Assembly: GCF_014851805.1 (NCBI RefSeq)
Contig: NZ_JACVAK010000001.1
Span: 1,364,001 to 1,428,000, forward strand
DNA: 64,000 bases
Direction of reading: 5' to 3'
From: Pseudoxanthomonas sp. PXM02
GTDB taxonomy: Bacteria > Pseudomonadota > Gammaproteobacteria > Xanthomonadales > Xanthomonadaceae
This document shows, piece by piece, positions 1-9,121 of this stretch; within the stretch, counting starts at the first letter, position 1; the number at the start of each line of letters is the position of its first letter. The position numbers and the translations under genes are program-made. The notes below the pieces were generated by a model, which saw only the letters and a program-made list of their open reading frames with translations, ran no database searches and had not been told where the DNA came from.

Positions 1-1071
1 TTCCGACGGCTGCACGCCGGGCACGCCGGAGAAGATCTCGACCAGTGTGTCCTTGCCGTTCTCGGTCACCGTCTTGAACGTGTTGTACATGCCGGTGGAC
101 AGCAGCAGGAACGCGGTCGAGGTGCACACCAGCATGGTGTCGAAGTAGATCGCGAACGCCTGCACGTAACCCTGCTTGGCCGGGTGCGAGACTTCGGCGG
201 CGGCGGCGGCGTGCGGGCCGGTGCCCTGGCCAGCCTCGTTGGCGTAGATGCCGCGCTTGACGCCCCAGGCGATCGCCTGGCCGATGATGGCGCCGAACGC
301 CGCGTGCGCACCAAAGGCGCTGGAGAAGATGTCGGCGAACATCGCCGGCACCTTGCCGGCATTGGCGATCATCACGATCACTGCCATCAGGATGAAGCCC
401 AGCGCCATGAACGGCACCACGACCTCGGCGAAGGTGGCGATGCGCTTGATGCCGCCGAAGATGATGATCGCCAGCACCGCCGCCACGGCGATGCCGATCC
501 ACAGCTTCAGGCTTGATGCGCCGCCAACGGCGTCACATACGCCGGCGCTGCACAGCACGTTGGTCGCACTGTCGGCGATGGCGTTGGCCTGCACGCCCGG
601 CAACAGCAGGCCGGTGGCGATGACCGTGGCCACGGCGAACGCCACCGCATACCACTTCAGGCCCATCGCTTTTTCGATGTAATAGGCCGGACCGCCGCGG
701 TAGCGGCCTTCGCCGTCCTTTTCCTTGTAGATCTGCGCCAACGTGCACTCGATGTACGAGGTCGACGCGCCCAGGAAGCCCATCACCCACATCCAGAACA
801 CCGCACCGGGACCGCCGTAGGCGATCGCCGTGGCGACGCCGGCGATGTTGCCGATGCCCATGCGGCCGGCCATCGAGATGGCCAGCGCCTGGAACGAGGA
901 CACGCCGGCCTCGGATTTCTGCCCGGTCACGGTCAGGCGGCACATCTCGGCGAAGCCGCGGACCTGCATGACGCGGGTCCGGAGGGTGAACCACAGGCCG
1001 GCACCCAGGCACAGCGCGATCAGCGCGTTGCTCCAGATGATGCCGTTCAACCAGTTGAAAAAGGCTTCCAC
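1..1071 (-). CDS. Sodium:alanine/glycine symporter (AGCS family), 3' end outside window
   Basis: Inner-membrane carrier expected to take up alanine or glycine with Na+. The 357 residues in the window start at GTG 1071, with GGAG ten bases upstream. The reading frame runs off the left edge, so the C-terminal quarter or so is missing (family members are usually 450-500 residues). Visible family marks are the Gly-rich segment RMGIGNIAGVATAI around residues 70-83 and the signature YANEAGQGTGPHAAAA near residue 275, with hydrophobic helices between them. The gene is read alone and is separated by 118 bases from the acetyltransferase gene upstream. Family assignment is firm; the exact substrate (alanine, glycine or another amino acid) is inferred. 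Confidence 0.9.
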   Translation of the reverse strand, partial: MEAFFNWLNGIIWSNALIALCLGAGLWFTLRTRVMQVRGFAEMCRLTVTGQKSEAGVSSFQALAISMAGRMGIGNIAGVATAIAYGGPGAVFWMWVMGFLGASTSYIECTLAQIYKEKDGEGRYRGGPAYYIEKAMGLKWYAVAFAVATVIATGLLLPGVQANAIADSATNVLCSAGVCDAVGGASSLKLWIGIAVAAVLAIIIFGGIKRIATFAEVVVPFMALGFILMAVIVMIANAGKVPAMFADIFSSAFGAHAAFGAIIGQAIAWGVKRGIYANEAGQGTGPHAAAAAEVSHPAKQGYVQAFAIYFDTMLVCTSTAFLLLSTGMYNTFKTVTENGKDTLVEIFSGVPGVQPSE

Positions 1072-1189
1072 GGGGATGCGTCTCCGTTCGTTCGTGCGTG
1101 CGCTGGGATACGGGAAGGCGGCGCAGGGCGCCGCCGGGTCCCTGAAAGATAACCGCAACACGCGCCGCTGCGCAGTCCCCGCAGGCGTT

Positions 1190-1741
1190 TCAGCCCGGCC
1201 AGACCCGTCCGAACAGCCTCAGATCGTGCAGTCCGTCCGGCTTGCGGATCGCGCTGCGCCGGCAGCCTTCCTCGGCGAAACCGTTCTTTTCCAGCACCCG
1301 CGCGGAAGCGGGATTGGTATCCAGCACGTTGGCCTCGATCCGGTGCAACGCCAGCGCCGGAACGGCCCAGGCCAGACAGGCCGCGACGACACGCGTCATG
1401 TGGCCGTGGCCCCACTGCGCGCTGCCGAGCCAGTAGCCCAGTTCGGCGCTGTGCGCCTTTTCGCCGGCATGCGGACGCAGGCCGATGCCGCCGCAAGCCT
1501 CGCCGTCGATCTCGATGGCGAATACCGGATGCGCCAGGTCAACCACGCGACCGGCGAGGAAAGCCTCGCCGTCGGCACGCGTGTAGGGATGCGGGAAACG
1601 GTCGCTCAGGCCGCGCGGCACCCTCGGATCGTCCGCGTGGCGCAGCAGCGATGCCAGGTCGTCCTGCCGCCAGGCACGCAGCAGGAACCCGTCGCCCTCG
1701 ATGCGCACGCCCGCATGCGGACGTACGCCCTCCTCAGCCAT
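1190..1741 (-). CDS. GNAT family N-acetyltransferase (RimJ/RimL type)
   Basis: Predicted acetyl-CoA-dependent N-acetyltransferase of 183 residues. It has the RimJ/RimL layout: an N-terminal LRAWRQDDLASL strand-helix, then DPRVPRGLSDRFPHPYT, GGIGLRP in the central strands, AELGYWLGSAQWGHGHM before the acetyl-CoA loop, and a final NPASARVLEKNGFAEEG segment typical of this subgroup. The ATG at 1741 lies 8 bases inside the end of the RND pump gene, so it is the last cistron of that operon and is probably translationally coupled. The substrate is unknown: it could be a ribosomal or other protein N-terminus, or a small molecule or drug. The operon context is suggestive only. Confidence 0.85.
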   Translation of the reverse strand: MAEEGVRPHAGVRIEGDGFLLRAWRQDDLASLLRHADDPRVPRGLSDRFPHPYTRADGEAFLAGRVVDLAHPVFAIEIDGEACGGIGLRPHAGEKAHSAELGYWLGSAQWGHGHMTRVVAACLAWAVPALALHRIEANVLDTNPASARVLEKNGFAEEGCRRSAIRKPDGLHDLRLFGRVWPG

Positions 1742-4700
1742 GGCCGCCGACGGACGGTGTTTCCGCCTCCAGCTTGCTCAGTTCGTGCGCCACCGCTTCC
1801 GGCGAACGCGTGAACGGCGCGAGCAGTGCGTAGAACGCCGGCACGACATACAGCGACAGCAGCGTGGAGAAGGTCACGCCGAAGATCACCACGATGCCGA
1901 TCGTCGCGCGGCTGGCGGAACCAGGCCCCCCCGCGACGACCAGCGGGATGGCGCCGACGACGGTAGCCACCGAGGTCATCAGGATCGGGCGCAGGCGTAC
2001 GCGCGCGGATTCTGCGATGGCGCTGGCGACACTGGCGCCGTCGTCGCGCAACTGGTTGGCGAACTCGACGATCAGGATGCCGTTCTTCGCCGCCAGGCCG
2101 ATCAGCATGACGATGCCGATCTGGCTGAAGAGGTTGAGCGTGCCCCCGGTCACCCACAGGCCGATCAGGGCGCCCAGCACCGCGAGCGGCACGGTCAGCA
2201 TGATGACCAGCGGGTGGATGAAGCTTTCGAACTGCGCCGCCAGCACCAGGTAGACGATCAGCAGCGCCAGCGTGAAGGTCAGCAGGATCGCGCCGCCGGC
2301 TTCCTGGTACTCGCGCGACTCGCCCTTCCAGTCGATCTGCGCGTACTCCGGCAGTTCCTCGGCAACGGCCTGGCGCGTCCATTCCAGCGCCTCGCCCATC
2401 GTGTAGCCCGGCGCAAGGCCCGCGCTGATGGTGATCGCGCGCAGGCGGTTGAAGCGGTTGAACGTGCCGGGTTCGGCGATCTCGCTGAGCGTCACCAGGT
2501 TCGACAGCGGGATCAATGCACCATCGCTGCCGCGCACGTAGGTCTGCGCCAGGTCCTCGGTGTTGGCACGCTTGTCGCGGCCGGCCTGCAGCATGACGTC
2601 GTATTCCTCGCCGTTGTCCACGTACGTGGTCACCTGGCGCGAACCCATCATCGTTTCCAGCGTGCGGCCGATCTCCTGCACCGACACGCCGAGATCGGCG
2701 GCGCGGTCGCGGTCGATGTTCACGCGCATCTGCGGCCGCGTTTCCTTGTAGTCCGAGTCCGGATCCTGGATGCCGGGATTGCCTTCCATCCGCTGCAGGA
2801 TGCGGTCGCGCCACTGCGCCAGTTCGGCGTAGTCCGGACCACCCAGCACCAGCTGGTAGCGCTGGCCGCGGCTGCCGACCAGGCCGCCGGCGACGTTCGC
2901 GCGCGCCTGCACGCCTGGCAGCTTGGACAGCTCGGCGCGCAGGCCGTTGACCACGTCGTCGGTGGTCGCCTTGCGCTCGTGCCAGTCCTGCAGGAACACG
3001 ATCACCTGGCCGGTATGCATGTCCTCGCTGCCGCCGAAACCACGCGGCACGCGCGAGTTCGCGCGCTGGATGGGGTTGTCGCCACCGACCTGGTTCATGA
3101 CGATGCGTTCGACCTGCTGCATCTGGTCGACCATGTAGTCGAAGCCCGCACCTTCCGGACCGTCGACCATGACGAAGAAGCGGCCGCGGTCTTCCGCCGG
3201 CGCCAGTTCGCTCGGTACGCGCAGGCCCAGCACGACGATCGCGATGCCGCACAGCGCCATCGCCACCAGCACCAGGCCGAGGATGCGCTTGCCGGTCATG
3301 CCGACCAGGCGCTCCACGTGGCGACCGTAGCCGTCGCTGATGCGGGTCAGCGTGCGGTTGGTCCAGGCGTTCAGGCCACGCGGCTCGGTATGCGGACGCA
3401 CCAGCTTGGACGACATCATCGGCGTCAGCGTCAGCGCGACAAAGGCGGAGATCGCCACTGCCGCCGCCAACGCCACCGACAACTCGCGGAACAGGCGGCC
3501 GGTGTTGCCTTCCATGAAACCGACCGGCAGGAACACCGCCACCAACACGGCTGTCGTTGCGATCACCGCGAACGCCACCTGGGTGGTGCCGCGACGCGCG
3601 GCCACCAACGCCGGCTCGCCGAGGTCGGCGCGGCGCTGCACGTTTTCCAGCACCACGATGGCGTCGTCGACCACCAGGCCGATACACAGCACCAGCGCGA
3701 GCAGGGTCAGCAGGTTGATCGAGAAGCCGAAGGCATACAGCGCGATGAAGGCCGAGATCAGGCAGACCGGCACCGTCACCGCGGGAATCAACGCGGCGCG
3801 CAGGCTGCCGAGAAACAGCCAGATGACCAGGAACACCAGCACCATCGCCTCGGCCAGCGTCCAGTAGACGCGCTCGATCGAGGCTTCGATGAAGGTGGTG
3901 CTGTCGAACGCCACGAAGATGTCGGTGCCCTCCGGCAGCGTCTGCTGGATCACCTCGGCTTCGGCGCGTGCCGCGCGCGCCACGTCGAGCGCGTTCGCGG
4001 TCGAGGTGCGCACGATGCCCAGGCCGACGTTCGGCACGGCGTTGCTGCGCAGGTAGGAACGGCGCTCTTCCGCACCCAGTTCCACCTGCGCCACGTCGCC
4101 CAGGCGCACGACGTAACCGTCCGTGCCCTTGCGCAGCGGCAGCTGCGCGAACTGCTCCGGCCGCTGGTAGCCTCGCTCGACCCGCAAGGTGAAGTCGCGC
4201 GTCTGAGATTCGATGCGGCCGGCCGGCAATTCGACGTTCTGCGCACGCAACGCGGTCTCGACGTCGCTGGTGGTGACGCCACGCGCGGCCATCGCCTCGC
4301 GGTCCAGCCAGATGCGCATGGCGTAGCGTTGGCCGCCGCCCAGTTGCACGCGGGCGACGCCGTCCAGCGAGGACAGGCGGTCCAGCACGTAGCGGTCGGC
4401 GTAGTCGGTCAGCTCCATCGTGTCCATCACGGTGGAGCGCATGTTCAACCAGATGATGACGTCGGCATCCGCCTCGACCTTGGAGATTTCCGGCGGGTCG
4501 GCTTCATCCGGCATGCGGTCCATCACGCGGCTGACGCGATCGCGCACGTCGTTGGCGGCCGCTTCGATGTCGCGGCTGAGGTTGAACTCGATGGTGACGT
4601 CCGAGCGGCCGTTGCGGCTGCTCGACTGGATGGTCTTGATGCCTTCGATGCCGGACAGGCCGTCCTCGAGGATCTGGGTGACGCGCGTTTCCACCACTGC

Positions 4701-4868
4701 CGCGGAGGCACCCGGATAGTTCACTTCCACCGACACGATGGGCGGATCGATGTTGGGCAGCTCGCGCAGGGTCAGGCGCAGGAACGACATCACGCCCAGC
4801 ACCACCAGCAGCAGGCTCACCACCACCGCGAAGACGGGGCGCTTGATCGACAGATCGGAGAGCATCAT
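1734..4868 (-). CDS. RND multidrug efflux pump, inner-membrane permease (HAE-1 family)
   Basis: Proton-driven inner-membrane trimer component of a tripartite efflux pump, 1044 residues, the usual family length. The N-terminus begins LSDLSIKRPVFAVVVSLLLV (first helix). The porter-domain motif GLSGIEGIKTI is at about residues 70-80. The paired acidic residues of the proton relay are in helix 4 (GLVVDDAIVVLENV). A second set of helices near the C-terminus ends with FYALLAPFTR. The start is ATG 4868, 5 bases after the adaptor gene stop; a second ATG follows at once (MM). The protein resembles MexF/MexW-like or AcrB-like pumps, but substrates cannot be read from the sequence. No outer-membrane channel gene is adjacent, so a TolC-like partner must be encoded elsewhere. 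Confidence 0.96.
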   Translation of the reverse strand: MMLSDLSIKRPVFAVVVSLLLVVLGVMSFLRLTLRELPNIDPPIVSVEVNYPGASAAVVETRVTQILEDGLSGIEGIKTIQSSSRNGRSDVTIEFNLSRDIEAAANDVRDRVSRVMDRMPDEADPPEISKVEADADVIIWLNMRSTVMDTMELTDYADRYVLDRLSSLDGVARVQLGGGQRYAMRIWLDREAMAARGVTTSDVETALRAQNVELPAGRIESQTRDFTLRVERGYQRPEQFAQLPLRKGTDGYVVRLGDVAQVELGAEERRSYLRSNAVPNVGLGIVRTSTANALDVARAARAEAEVIQQTLPEGTDIFVAFDSTTFIEASIERVYWTLAEAMVLVFLVIWLFLGSLRAALIPAVTVPVCLISAFIALYAFGFSINLLTLLALVLCIGLVVDDAIVVLENVQRRADLGEPALVAARRGTTQVAFAVIATTAVLVAVFLPVGFMEGNTGRLFRELSVALAAAVAISAFVALTLTPMMSSKLVRPHTEPRGLNAWTNRTLTRISDGYGRHVERLVGMTGKRILGLVLVAMALCGIAIVVLGLRVPSELAPAEDRGRFFVMVDGPEGAGFDYMVDQMQQVERIVMNQVGGDNPIQRANSRVPRGFGGSEDMHTGQVIVFLQDWHERKATTDDVVNGLRAELSKLPGVQARANVAGGLVGSRGQRYQLVLGGPDYAELAQWRDRILQRMEGNPGIQDPDSDYKETRPQMRVNIDRDRAADLGVSVQEIGRTLETMMGSRQVTTYVDNGEEYDVMLQAGRDKRANTEDLAQTYVRGSDGALIPLSNLVTLSEIAEPGTFNRFNRLRAITISAGLAPGYTMGEALEWTRQAVAEELPEYAQIDWKGESREYQEAGGAILLTFTLALLIVYLVLAAQFESFIHPLVIMLTVPLAVLGALIGLWVTGGTLNLFSQIGIVMLIGLAAKNGILIVEFANQLRDDGASVASAIAESARVRLRPILMTSVATVVGAIPLVVAGGPGSASRATIGIVVIFGVTFSTLLSLYVVPAFYALLAPFTRSPEAVAHELSKLEAETPSVGGHG

Positions 4869-4873
4869 GGCGC

Positions 4874-5974
4874 TCAGCCCTGGCCGTCGGCGGCGGGCGC
4901 GTCCTGCTTCGCCGGCGCGGCCGGCGCGGCATCGGCGACCTTCACGCCGGGGCGCAGCTTGCCGGTGCCGTCGATGACCAGGCGATCACCTGCGGCCACA
5001 CCCTTGAGGATTTCGACTTTCCCGTCGCGGCGCACGCCCGCGGTCACCGGCGCCTGCTCGACGCTGCCATCGGCCTTCACGCGGTAGACGAAGGAATCGC
5101 GACCGACCTGCACCACGGCGATCTCGGGGATCACCAGCGCCTGCCGCTCGGGACGGAACAGGCGCACGTCCAGCAGCATGCCGGGGCGCAGCTTGCGATC
5201 GGGGTTCGGGAACACGGCGCGCACGGTCACCGCGCGCGTGGCCGCGTCGATGCGCGCATCGATGGTCTCGACCGTGCCTTCGAAGGTTTCGCCCGGGTAG
5301 GCCGTCGCACCGGCGGTCACCGCGTTGCCGCTGGCGACGGTGGCCAGCGCCGCTTCGGGCACCTGGAAATCCACGTACATGCGCGAGATGTCGTCGAGCG
5401 TGGCGATGGTGCTGTTGGCGGTGATCAGCGAGCCGGGGCTGACCTGGCGGATGCCGAGCACGCCGGCGAACGGCGCACGCACGCTGCGGTCGCCGATGTC
5501 GGCGCGTGCCTGGCGCACGCGCGCGGCAGCGGCATCGCGCAGGGCCAACTGGGTGTCGAGCTGCGAGCGCGCGATCAGCTGCTGGTCGGCCAGCTCCTTC
5601 TGCCGCCGATAGAGCCGTTCGGCTTCGGCATGGGTGGCCTCGGCCTGCACCAGGGCGGCCTGCGCGGCATCGCCCTTCAGCGTGATCAGGGTCTGGCCGG
5701 CGGCGACCTGCTGGCCGCTTTCGAAGTGCACATCCTGCACGATCTCGCTGACCTTGGCGGTCAGGGTGACGGATTCGCGCGCCTTGGCGGTGCCGAGCGC
5801 CTGCAGGGTGTCGTTCCATGCGCTGGGCTGGACGACCTGCGTGGTGACCGGGATCGGACGCTCGGCCGCGTTGCCGTTGGCTTTCGCCTGCGCCCCCTTG
5901 TCACCGCCACAGGCGGCAAGCACTACCAGGGGGAGCGCGACCAGCAAGGCGCGGGGGGCGAATCGGTTGAGCAT
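4874..5974 (-). CDS. Efflux RND transporter periplasmic adaptor subunit (lipoprotein)
   Basis: Membrane-fusion protein that bridges the RND pump and an outer-membrane channel. It has 366 residues. The N-terminal signal ends in a lipobox (VVLAAC, Cys near residue 22), so it is expected to be lipid-anchored in the inner membrane and to sit in the periplasm. Regions in order are a lipoyl/biotinyl half-motif (SEIVQDVHFESGQQVAAGQ), a coiled-coil hairpin rich in Ala, Glu and Arg (residues about 95-165), the second lipoyl half (VRAPFAGVLGIRQVSPGSLI), then beta-barrel and membrane-proximal domains ending KLRPGVKV. It is first in the operon with the RND pump and GNAT gene. The 164 bases upstream hold no local regulator gene. 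Confidence 0.94.
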   Translation of the reverse strand: MLNRFAPRALLVALPLVVLAACGGDKGAQAKANGNAAERPIPVTTQVVQPSAWNDTLQALGTAKARESVTLTAKVSEIVQDVHFESGQQVAAGQTLITLKGDAAQAALVQAEATHAEAERLYRRQKELADQQLIARSQLDTQLALRDAAAARVRQARADIGDRSVRAPFAGVLGIRQVSPGSLITANSTIATLDDISRMYVDFQVPEAALATVASGNAVTAGATAYPGETFEGTVETIDARIDAATRAVTVRAVFPNPDRKLRPGMLLDVRLFRPERQALVIPEIAVVQVGRDSFVYRVKADGSVEQAPVTAGVRRDGKVEILKGVAAGDRLVIDGTGKLRPGVKVADAAPAAPAKQDAPAADGQG

Positions 5975-6071
5975 GGACCATCCCGTAATCGTCGTTATTC
6001 AGGCAGTTTAACGGGCCTGCATGACGCAAGGTGCTGCGGATGCGGCGGTTGGTGCCGTAAACGCGCCAAAG

Positions 6072-6090
6072 GGCGTGTGGTGCACACGCC
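6072..6090 (-). terminator. Hairpin downstream of cysNC
   Basis: Perfect 8-base inverted repeat GGCGTGTG / CACACGCC with a 3-base loop, 49 bases past the cysNC stop. Read leftward it is followed by CTTTGG rather than a clean U-run, so it may be a weak terminator or an operator ahead of the efflux operon. Confidence 0.4.
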
Positions 6091-6138
6091 GGACCATGAC
6101 CAATGACCCTTGCCGGCCTCCGCGGACCGGTCGGGAGC

Positions 6139-8013
6139 TTACTCCAGGCCCAACTTCGCCAGTACCTGGAGTGCGAGCGCCTCGGGATCGTGCTCACCCG
6201 CCAGCAGGTGCACGTCGGGATGCTCGGGCACCTCATAGGGGGAATCGATGCCGGTGAAATTCGGGATTTGTCCTGCGCGCGCCTTCTTGTACAGACCCTT
6301 CACGTCCCGCTCCTCCGCCAGCGCCAGCGGCACGTCGACGAAGACCTCGATGAACTCGCCGTCGGCGAAACGTTCACGCGCCATGCGCCGCTCGGCGCGG
6401 AACGGCGAGATGAAACTGACCAGCACGATCAGGCCCGCGTCCGTCATCAGCTTCGCGACTTCCGCCACGCGGCGGATGTTCTCCACGCGATCCTCGTCGG
6501 TGAAGCCGAGATCGCGGTTCAGCCCATGGCGCACGTTGTCGCCGTCCAGCAGGAAGCTGTGGTAACCGAGCGCATGCAGGCGCTTGTCGACCAGGTTGGC
6601 GATCGTCGACTTGCCCGCGCCGGACAGGCCGGTGAACCACAGCACCTTCGGCGCCTGGCCCTTCTGGCGTGCACGCGCAGCCTTGTCGACGTCGACATGC
6701 TGCCAGTGCACGTTGCCGGCGCGCCGCAGCGCGAAGTCCAGCGTGCCGGCACCGGCCGTGCTGTTGTCGTAGCGGTCGATCAGGATGAAGCCGCCCAGCG
6801 CGCGGTTGCGTGCGTACGCCTCGAAGGCGATCGGCTCGTCCAGGCTGAGGTTGCCGTAGCCCACCTCGTTGAGCGCCAGCCGCTTGGCGGCCAGGTGCTC
6901 CTGCGTGTTCACATCGATGCGGTGCTTGATCTCGGTGACCGTAGCCGACACCGTGCGCGCACCGATCTTCAGCCAGTACGGGCGACCCGGCAGCAGCGGC
7001 GCATCCGACATCCACAGGATGTGCGCGGCGAACTGGTCTGCCACTTCCGGCGGGTCGCCGCCAGCAGCGATCACGTCGCCGCGGCTGATGTCGATCTCGT
7101 CGGCCAGCGTCAGCGTCACCGCCTGGCCCTCGGACGCCGAGGCCACTTCGCCATCGGCACCGAACACCTGTGCGACACGTGTGCGACGCGCAGACGGCAG
7201 TACGATGATCTCGTCGCCCGCCTTCACTTCGCCCGCGGCGATGGTGCCGGCGTAGCCGCGGAAATTCTGGTGCGGGCGGTTGACCCACTGCACCGGCAAC
7301 CGCAGGGTGGCGCCCGTCTCCTGCGCATCGACCTGTACCTGCTCCAGATGCTCGAGCAGTGCGGGACCGCCGTACCACGGCGTGCGCGCCGAACGCGACG
7401 ACAGGTTGTCGCCTTCCAGCGCGGACAGCGGAATGCAGGTGACCTCCGCAATGCCGAGTCGCTCGGCCAGCGCGCGGTAGTCGGCGGCGATGCCCGAAAA
7501 CACCGCTTCGTCGAAATCGACCAGGTCCATCTTGTTGACCGCCAGCACCACGTGGCGGATGCCGAGCAGCGAGACGATGTAACTGTGCCGGTGCGTCTGC
7601 GTCAGCAGGCCCTTGCGCGCATCCACCAGCACGACCGCGAGGTCCGCGGTCGACGCGCCGGTGGCCATGTTGCGCGTGTACTGCTCGTGGCCCGGGCAGT
7701 CGGCGACGATGAACTTGCGCTGGTCGGTGTCGAAGTAGCGGTACGCCACATCGATGGTAATGCCCTGCTCGCGCTCGGCGGCCAGGCCGTCCAGCAGCAG
7801 CGCGTAATCGATGCGCTCGCCCTGGGTGCCGTGCTTGCGGCTGTCCTTCTCCAGTGCGGCCAGCTGGTCGTCGAACAGGCGCTTGCTGTCGTACAGCAGG
7901 CGGCCGATCAGCGTGCTCTTGCCATCGTCCACGCTGCCGCAGGTGATGAACCGCAGCAGCGGCTTGGCTTCGTGCTGCTTCAGGTAGCTGCCGATATCGG
8001 TAGGGGCGTTCAT
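6139..8013 (-). CDS. cysNC: Bifunctional sulfate adenylyltransferase subunit 1 / adenylylsulfate kinase (CysN-CysC fusion)
   Basis: A 624-residue fusion. The CysN half is a GTPase of the EF-Tu class that drives the CysD reaction (sulfate + ATP to APS). The CysC half phosphorylates APS to PAPS. CysN motifs: P-loop GSVDDGKST (residues 26-34), [12 protein letters not shown], and NKMD. The CysC half begins near residue 450, with its own P-loop GLSGAGKST at 462-470 and a conserved [11 protein letters not shown] segment. The start ATG 8013 shares one base with the cysD stop (TGATG), so translation is coupled. Nothing looks truncated; both active sites are intact. The CysC domain agrees with a downstream CysH of the PAPS type. 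Confidence 0.97.
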   Translation of the reverse strand: MNAPTDIGSYLKQHEAKPLLRFITCGSVDDGKSTLIGRLLYDSKRLFDDQLAALEKDSRKHGTQGERIDYALLLDGLAAEREQGITIDVAYRYFDTDQRKFIVADCPGHEQYTRNMATGASTADLAVVLVDARKGLLTQTHRHSYIVSLLGIRHVVLAVNKMDLVDFDEAVFSGIAADYRALAERLGIAEVTCIPLSALEGDNLSSRSARTPWYGGPALLEHLEQVQVDAQETGATLRLPVQWVNRPHQNFRGYAGTIAAGEVKAGDEIIVLPSARRTRVAQVFGADGEVASASEGQAVTLTLADEIDISRGDVIAAGGDPPEVADQFAAHILWMSDAPLLPGRPYWLKIGARTVSATVTEIKHRIDVNTQEHLAAKRLALNEVGYGNLSLDEPIAFEAYARNRALGGFILIDRYDNSTAGAGTLDFALRRAGNVHWQHVDVDKAARARQKGQAPKVLWFTGLSGAGKSTIANLVDKRLHALGYHSFLLDGDNVRHGLNRDLGFTDEDRVENIRRVAEVAKLMTDAGLIVLVSFISPFRAERRMARERFADGEFIEVFVDVPLALAEERDVKGLYKKARAGQIPNFTGIDSPYEVPEHPDVHLLAGEHDPEALALQVLAKLGLE

Positions 8014-8924
8014 CAGAAATAGCCCTCCAGCTTCTTCTTCTCCATCGACGCACCGGGATCGTGGTCGATCACGCGGCCCTGGCGCTCGGAACTGGTGGTC
8101 ACCAGCATCTCGGCGATGATCTTCTCCAGCGAATCGGCCTCGGAGTCGATGGCACCGGTCAGCGGATAGCAGCCCAGCGTGCGGAAGCGGACGCGACGCC
8201 GCTGCGGCACTTCGCCCTCGCGCAGCGGCAGGCGCGCGTCGTCGACCATCAGCAGCGCGCCGTCGCGCTCGACCACCGGCCGCTCGGCGGCGAAGTACAG
8301 CGGTACCACCGGGATGTTTTCGCGGAAGATGTAGAGCCAGATGTCCAGCTCGGTCCAGTTCGACAGCGGGAACACCCGCACGCTCTCGCCGGTGTTGATG
8401 CGCGCGTTGTAGAGGTTCCACAGCTCGGGACGCTGGTTCTTCGGGTCCCAGCGGTGCTTGTCGTTGCGGAACGAGAACACGCGCTCCTTGGCGCGCGACT
8501 TTTCTTCGTCGCGACGGGCGCCACCGATGGCGGCATCGAACTTGTAGTGGTCCAGCGCCTGCTTCAGGCCCTGGGTCTTCATCACGTCGGTATGGACGGT
8601 GGCGCCGTGGGAAATCGGGCCGATGTCGCGGGCGATGCCATCGGGGTTGATGTGCACGCGCAGGTCCACGCCGGTCTCGGCGGCGCGCTGATCGCGGAAG
8701 GCGATCATTTCGCGGAACTTCCAGCGCGTGTCGACGTGCAGCAGCGGGATCGGCGGCCGTGCCGGCGCGAACGCCTTCAGCAGCAGGTGCAGCAGCACCG
8801 AGCTGTCCTTGCCCACCGAGTACAGCAGCACGGGATTGCGGAATTCGGCGGCGACCTCCCGGAGGATGTGGATGCTTTCCGCTTCCAGGCGGTCGAGGTG
8901 GGACAGGCGGGGTACGGCGGTCAT
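8013..8924 (-). CDS. cysD: Sulfate adenylyltransferase subunit 2
   Basis: Catalytic ATP-pyrophosphatase-like subunit of ATP sulfurylase, 303 residues, cytoplasmic, forming a complex with CysNC. The PP-loop SVGKDS is at residues 36-41. Further family blocks are [28 protein letters not shown] and the C-terminal TTSSERQGR with the DHD(P)[13 protein letters not shown] tail typical of CysD. It is first in the leftward cysD-cysNC operon and faces cysJ across 197 bases that carry the tandem repeats listed separately. Regulation by CysB is expected from the family and from the cysB gene about 8 kb away. Confidence 0.97.
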   Translation of the reverse strand: MTAVPRLSHLDRLEAESIHILREVAAEFRNPVLLYSVGKDSSVLLHLLLKAFAPARPPIPLLHVDTRWKFREMIAFRDQRAAETGVDLRVHINPDGIARDIGPISHGATVHTDVMKTQGLKQALDHYKFDAAIGGARRDEEKSRAKERVFSFRNDKHRWDPKNQRPELWNLYNARINTGESVRVFPLSNWTELDIWLYIFRENIPVVPLYFAAERPVVERDGALLMVDDARLPLREGEVPQRRRVRFRTLGCYPLTGAIDSEADSLEKIIAEMLVTTSSERQGRVIDHDPGASMEKKKLEGYF

Positions 8925-9022
8925 CGAGGCAGGCAGCGGGGTCGGTGGACCGGACGCGCTAGCCTAGCAGGCGTCGCCGCAGGGTCCGGGAGGCAGCGCA
9001 GTATTCGGCCGGGCGCTCATGC

Positions 9023-9055
9023 GGGCGAAATAAGCGGGCGACATAAGCCCATAAC
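9023..9055. promoter_or_regulatory. Tandem 13-base repeats with ATAA cores in the cysD-cysJ divergent promoter
   Basis: Two adjacent 13-base copies, GGGCGAAATAAGC (9023-9035) and GGGCGACATAAGC (9036-9048), differ at one base and are followed at once by a CATAAC element (9050-9055). The ATAA cores start at 9030, 9043 and 9051. LysR-type activators such as CysB bind repeated AT-rich half-sites upstream of sulfur genes, so this is a reasonable candidate CysB target serving both operons. A TAACAT (9089-9094) could act as a -10 for cysJ but has no good -35, which fits activator dependence. Confidence 0.5.
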
Positions 9056-9121
9056 CATGCGTCCTTTCTGGCAGGGGCAACGCCTTCCTAACATCGGTGC
9101 TCCCAGTCGCGCCCACGGGCC

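Noticed and set aside
1701..5087. A 1128-codon open frame on the plus strand opposite the RND pump
   Set aside because: Its product is an Arg/His/Gln/Asp-rich string with no domain. It mirrors the pump gene through high-GC third-position bias, and the pump has full homology in the other direction.
6103..8022. Long plus-strand frame opposite cysNC
   Set aside because: Same GC-rich shadow effect; low-complexity product and no ribosome site, while cysNC is fully supported.
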